Assembly (NCBI RefSeq): GCF_020010905.1
Contig: NZ_JAGJBY010000001.1
Coordinates: 5,830,307 to 5,894,306 of the forward strand
Reading direction: 5' to 3'
Length of the DNA: 64,000 nt
DNA from: Streptomyces acidiscabies
Lineage (GTDB): Bacteria; Actinomycetota; Actinomycetes; Streptomycetales; Streptomycetaceae
The position numbers were made by a program, and so were the translations under genes. Under the pieces are notes generated by a model. It saw nothing but the letters and a program-made list of their open reading frames with translations. It made no database searches and was not told the DNA's origin. Within the stretch, counting starts at the first letter, position 1; each line of letters begins with the position of its first letter. This document shows positions 62,338-64,000 of this stretch, one piece after another.

Positions 62338-62484
62338 CAGTACGTCCACCGGCACGCCTTCACCACCCGTGCCGAGGCCCGGCTGAAGATTGCCAGCTGG
62401 ATCACCGGCTTCTACAACGCACACCGACTACACAGCGTGTGCGGCTGAAAGAGCCCGATCGGCTACGAGCACGACTACTGGACG
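62338..62484 (+). pseudogene. IS3-family transposase (integrase core) C-terminal remnant
   Basis: The plus strand reads VHRHAFTTRAEARLKIASWITGFYNAHRLHSVCG, then a TGA, then in the same frame KSPIGYEHDYW. This is the end of the DDE domain of IS3-family OrfB (RAEARL..I..WI..FYN..R.HS..G..SP..YE), interrupted by a stop. Upstream and downstream parts are gone. 62485-62724 contains only short frames without clear homology. Confidence 0.78.
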
Positions 62485-62724
62485 GGCTTCACCGAGGAGC
62501 CGGCTGCGTGGGCGATTTACGGCGGTCGCGCCCCGCACGCACCTCAACCTCGAACGCGCCGCCGACGGCGGCCTGCCCGAGAGCCCGCATCGCGTGGACC
62601 GGTTGCACGGCTGTGTCGGCCGGGCCGGTGAAGGCGAGAAGAACTGTTTGCTGCTGAACGACCGACGTCGCTCCGCGCATCCTCAGCTATACGAGAACGT
62701 GCGCCGACCGAGACCAGCGGGCAG

Positions 62725-63117
62725 TCAGGGGATGAGTACGCAGTGGTTCTCGATCACTCTGCCGCTGCGATCCAGGCCACCGCAGATGGCCAACCGCGGA
62801 TACGCCCTGATCTCGCGGTTGACGATGAACCGCCACTGCGACACGCCAGCCTTGGCGTTCCGGTAATCGCCTACGAAGGCGCGCAATGTCCCCGGCAGTC
62901 CGTCCCTGGTCGTGACGGTGATGTCCTGGACGTAGTCGCGCCCCTGATAGGCGGTAGCCACGCAGATGTAGGTGCCGCAAGTGGACTTGACCTCGGCGCT
63001 CGCCGGTGCTGCGGTCGCCAGCCCCAAAGCACAGGCTGCGGTGAGGGCCGCTGCGACCGTCGCTGATCGTCGCCGTGCGGTTGTCACCGGCCGAACCATC
63101 TCTTGGCGCGAGTGCAT
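62725..63117 (-). CDS. Small secreted protein
   Basis: A 130-residue protein from ATG 63117 (GGGGG seven bases upstream). Signal peptide to about residue 41 (RRRSATVAAALTAACALGLATAAPASA); mature domain of about 89 residues with four Cys (STCGTYICVATAYQG, LAICGGLD, ENHCVLIP) and motifs QDITVTTRDGLPGTLRAFVGDYRNAKAGVSQWRFIVNREI. Likely two disulfides and a beta-sandwich. Function unknown. It is similar in design, but not sequence, to the secreted protein at 56795. Confidence 0.72.
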   Translation of the reverse strand: MHSRQEMVRPVTTARRRSATVAAALTAACALGLATAAPASAEVKSTCGTYICVATAYQGRDYVQDITVTTRDGLPGTLRAFVGDYRNAKAGVSQWRFIVNREIRAYPRLAICGGLDRSGRVIENHCVLIP

Positions 63118-63536
63118 CACAAGACCCCCCTTGACCTGTCTGCGCTGAATGGCTGTCCGGCTATTCACATTGTCGTGGGGTAGCCAGGATTCGACAAGTA
63201 GCGATGTAATTACGCAGCACTACACGCTATCCGGAGGTAGCAGTACGGGCACAGGCCTTGCCGTCGGTGACGCAGCGGATCGGGTCCTGCGGGCGGTCGC
63301 TCGGTACTGGTGAGTTCCTGGCCCCTACCGTGCCGCGGGAAGCCTGACGGGATCTTTGCTGCCTCACGGGCGTTTCCGGCGTACCGAACGCAGCCACCGG
63401 TCCAAGACGCCACGCGCCTGGGTGCTGTCCGAGGCAGGGGGTGGGAACGGAGGGGGAGGCGGGTGGCTCGGGCCGGCTGTCCGGCATCGGGGAGGCGGCC
63501 GGCAACCTGCACGCGGCGGACCACGGGACGCCCCCG
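63118..63536. other. Gap without a supportable gene
   Basis: The 419 nt between the secreted protein and the next minus-strand gene holds an A/T-richer promoter-like part near 63160-63230. Its only frames have poor Streptomyces codon character. One minus-strand frame ends DPIRCVTDGKACARTATSG at 63227 but has no convincing start or family. Confidence 0.5.
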
Positions 63537-63872
63537 TCAGGACATCTGCGCCTCTGCCAGCGAGAGGTCCAGGGAGTCGAGGAGTTGACCGAAGGTGATC
63601 TTCTCGTCGTTGTAGTCGAAGGTCATGGCGGCGGCGAGTGCCTCCCACCGCTTGGTGCTGCGCTCGCAGTGCTCCAGCAGGATCGTCAGGGCGACTTCGG
63701 GTTCGTTGTGGGCGAGGATCTCGTCGGCGGGGATCTGGCGCAGGTGCTCCGGTGGCCGAGGCGGTACTGAGTGAAGCGGGTTTGATCGGTCGCCCAGTCG
63801 CTGCCACGGGCGAAGGCGTTCGAGTAGGTAGTCGGCGGCGAGCGCGGTGGCGGTGACGCCGTTTATGTCCAT
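63537..63872 (-). CDS. Hypothetical protein
   Basis: A 111-residue frame from ATG 63872, MDINGVTATALAADYLLERLRPWQRLGD, continuing with EHLRQIPADEILAHNEPEVALTILLEHCERSTKRWEALAAAMTFDYNDEKITFGQLLDSL. It is mostly helical and acidic, soluble, without recognised motifs. Its start overlaps the helicase stop by ten bases, so it is co-transcribed with it. Confidence 0.55.
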   Translation of the reverse strand: MDINGVTATALAADYLLERLRPWQRLGDRSNPLHSVPPRPPEHLRQIPADEILAHNEPEVALTILLEHCERSTKRWEALAAAMTFDYNDEKITFGQLLDSLDLSLAEAQMS

Positions 63873-64000
63873 CGCATGCCGATGGTGGTGAGTTGTTGGA
63901 TGCGTTCGGGGGTGAGGGTGGCGGCTCTGCTGCGTTGGTTGTTGATCCATGCGCCGAGTCGGAGCTCCCGCTCCTCTTGGTCCTCCCTGCCGCCGCTCTT
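63863..64000 (-). CDS. C-terminal end of a helicase with helicase-associated repeats (partial)
   Basis: The minus strand enters from the right edge and reads LRLGAWINNQRSRAATLTPERIQQLTTIGMRW before TAA. This is the helicase-associated (HA) repeat LG.W..NQR.R...L...R...L...GM.W found in long tandem arrays after DEAD/DEAH helicase domains in Streptomyces. Only the last 45 residues are in the window. Such helicases are frequent near Streptomyces telomeres. Confidence 0.75.
   Translation of the reverse strand, partial: KSGGREDQEERELRLGAWINNQRSRAATLTPERIQQLTTIGMRWT

Noticed and set aside
62485..62724. Primase/polymerase fragment (plus-strand residues NLERAADGGLPESPHRVDRLHG)
   Set aside because: Vague resemblance to bifunctional primase sequences, but too short and in a poor-quality frame to support.

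Overview
The window is high-GC actinomycete DNA, and many features point to Streptomyces: GTG starts, GTGA/ATGA gene overlaps, rare TTA codons, a CebR-type box, a perfect parS site, LuxR/TetR/MerR/XRE regulators beside small catabolic genes, and above all a tap-tpg pair. Tap and Tpg maintain the telomeres of linear Streptomyces replicons. The right-hand 7 kb carries several transposase and gene remnants, as expected of a chromosome arm.

Layout. 1-4.1 kb: a gene string with a Trp/Asp/Gly-rich-tailed membrane protein, an asparagine-synthetase-like enzyme lacking its glutaminase cysteine, an aldehyde dehydrogenase and a small membrane protein. 4.2-8.2 kb: a Clp-N-domain protein, a two-component system and a MarR regulator. 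8.2-14.6 kb: a CitAB/DctSR-type two-component system divergent from a tripartite tricarboxylate transporter (two TctC paralogues, TctB, TctA). 14.6-20.5 kb: a secreted EEP-family nuclease/phosphodiesterase with a lectin-like tail, a GNAT acetyltransferase, and a large secreted subtilase-fold peptidase with sedolisin-type catalytic residues. 20.7-24.5 kb: a type II thioesterase, UDP-glucose dehydrogenase and UDP-glucuronate decarboxylase (together a route to UDP-xylose), and a broken ABC ATPase gene. 24.5-30.2 kb: a large LuxR (LAL) regulator with a TTA codon, followed by three alpha/beta hydrolases, one with Cys in place of the Ser nucleophile. 30.2-34 kb: SDR and XRE genes (divergent), then TetR and a two-gene ABC exporter (divergent, with tandem palindromes). 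34-42.3 kb: a HEAT-repeat protein, nitronate monooxygenase, parS, a PIG-L deacetylase with a CBM9-like tail, a zinc metalloprotease and an M20 peptidase. 42.4-48.8 kb: MerR/quinone-oxidoreductase, TioE-like MerR/erythromycin esterase, a VOC protein, a leucine-rich-variant repeat protein and an alpha/beta hydrolase. 48.9-53.8 kb: the complete methylmalonyl-CoA mutase operon mutA-mutB-meaB. 53.9-56.7 kb: tap-tpg. 56.7-64 kb: small secreted proteins, a deleted IS element with perfect 16-bp terminal repeats, XRE and dehydrogenase pseudogenes, a GH5 cellulase and a CBM2 cellulose-binding protein downstream of a CebR box, IS256 and IS3 remnants, and the C-terminus of a helicase.

Two threads run through the window. 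First, several genes have a TANNNT -10 box ending 6-8 nt before the start codon, so their transcripts are probably leaderless. Second, the only TTA (bldA) codons I found in called genes are in the UDP-xylose synthase, the LAL regulator, the GH5 cellulase and the CBM2 protein. This suggests developmental control of the accessory extracellular functions.

The observation I rate highest is the subtilase-fold protease, whose His and oxyanion Asn positions are occupied by Glu and Asp as in S53 sedolisins. Next are the AsnB-like/W-D-tail locus at the left edge and the coexistence of parS with tap-tpg.
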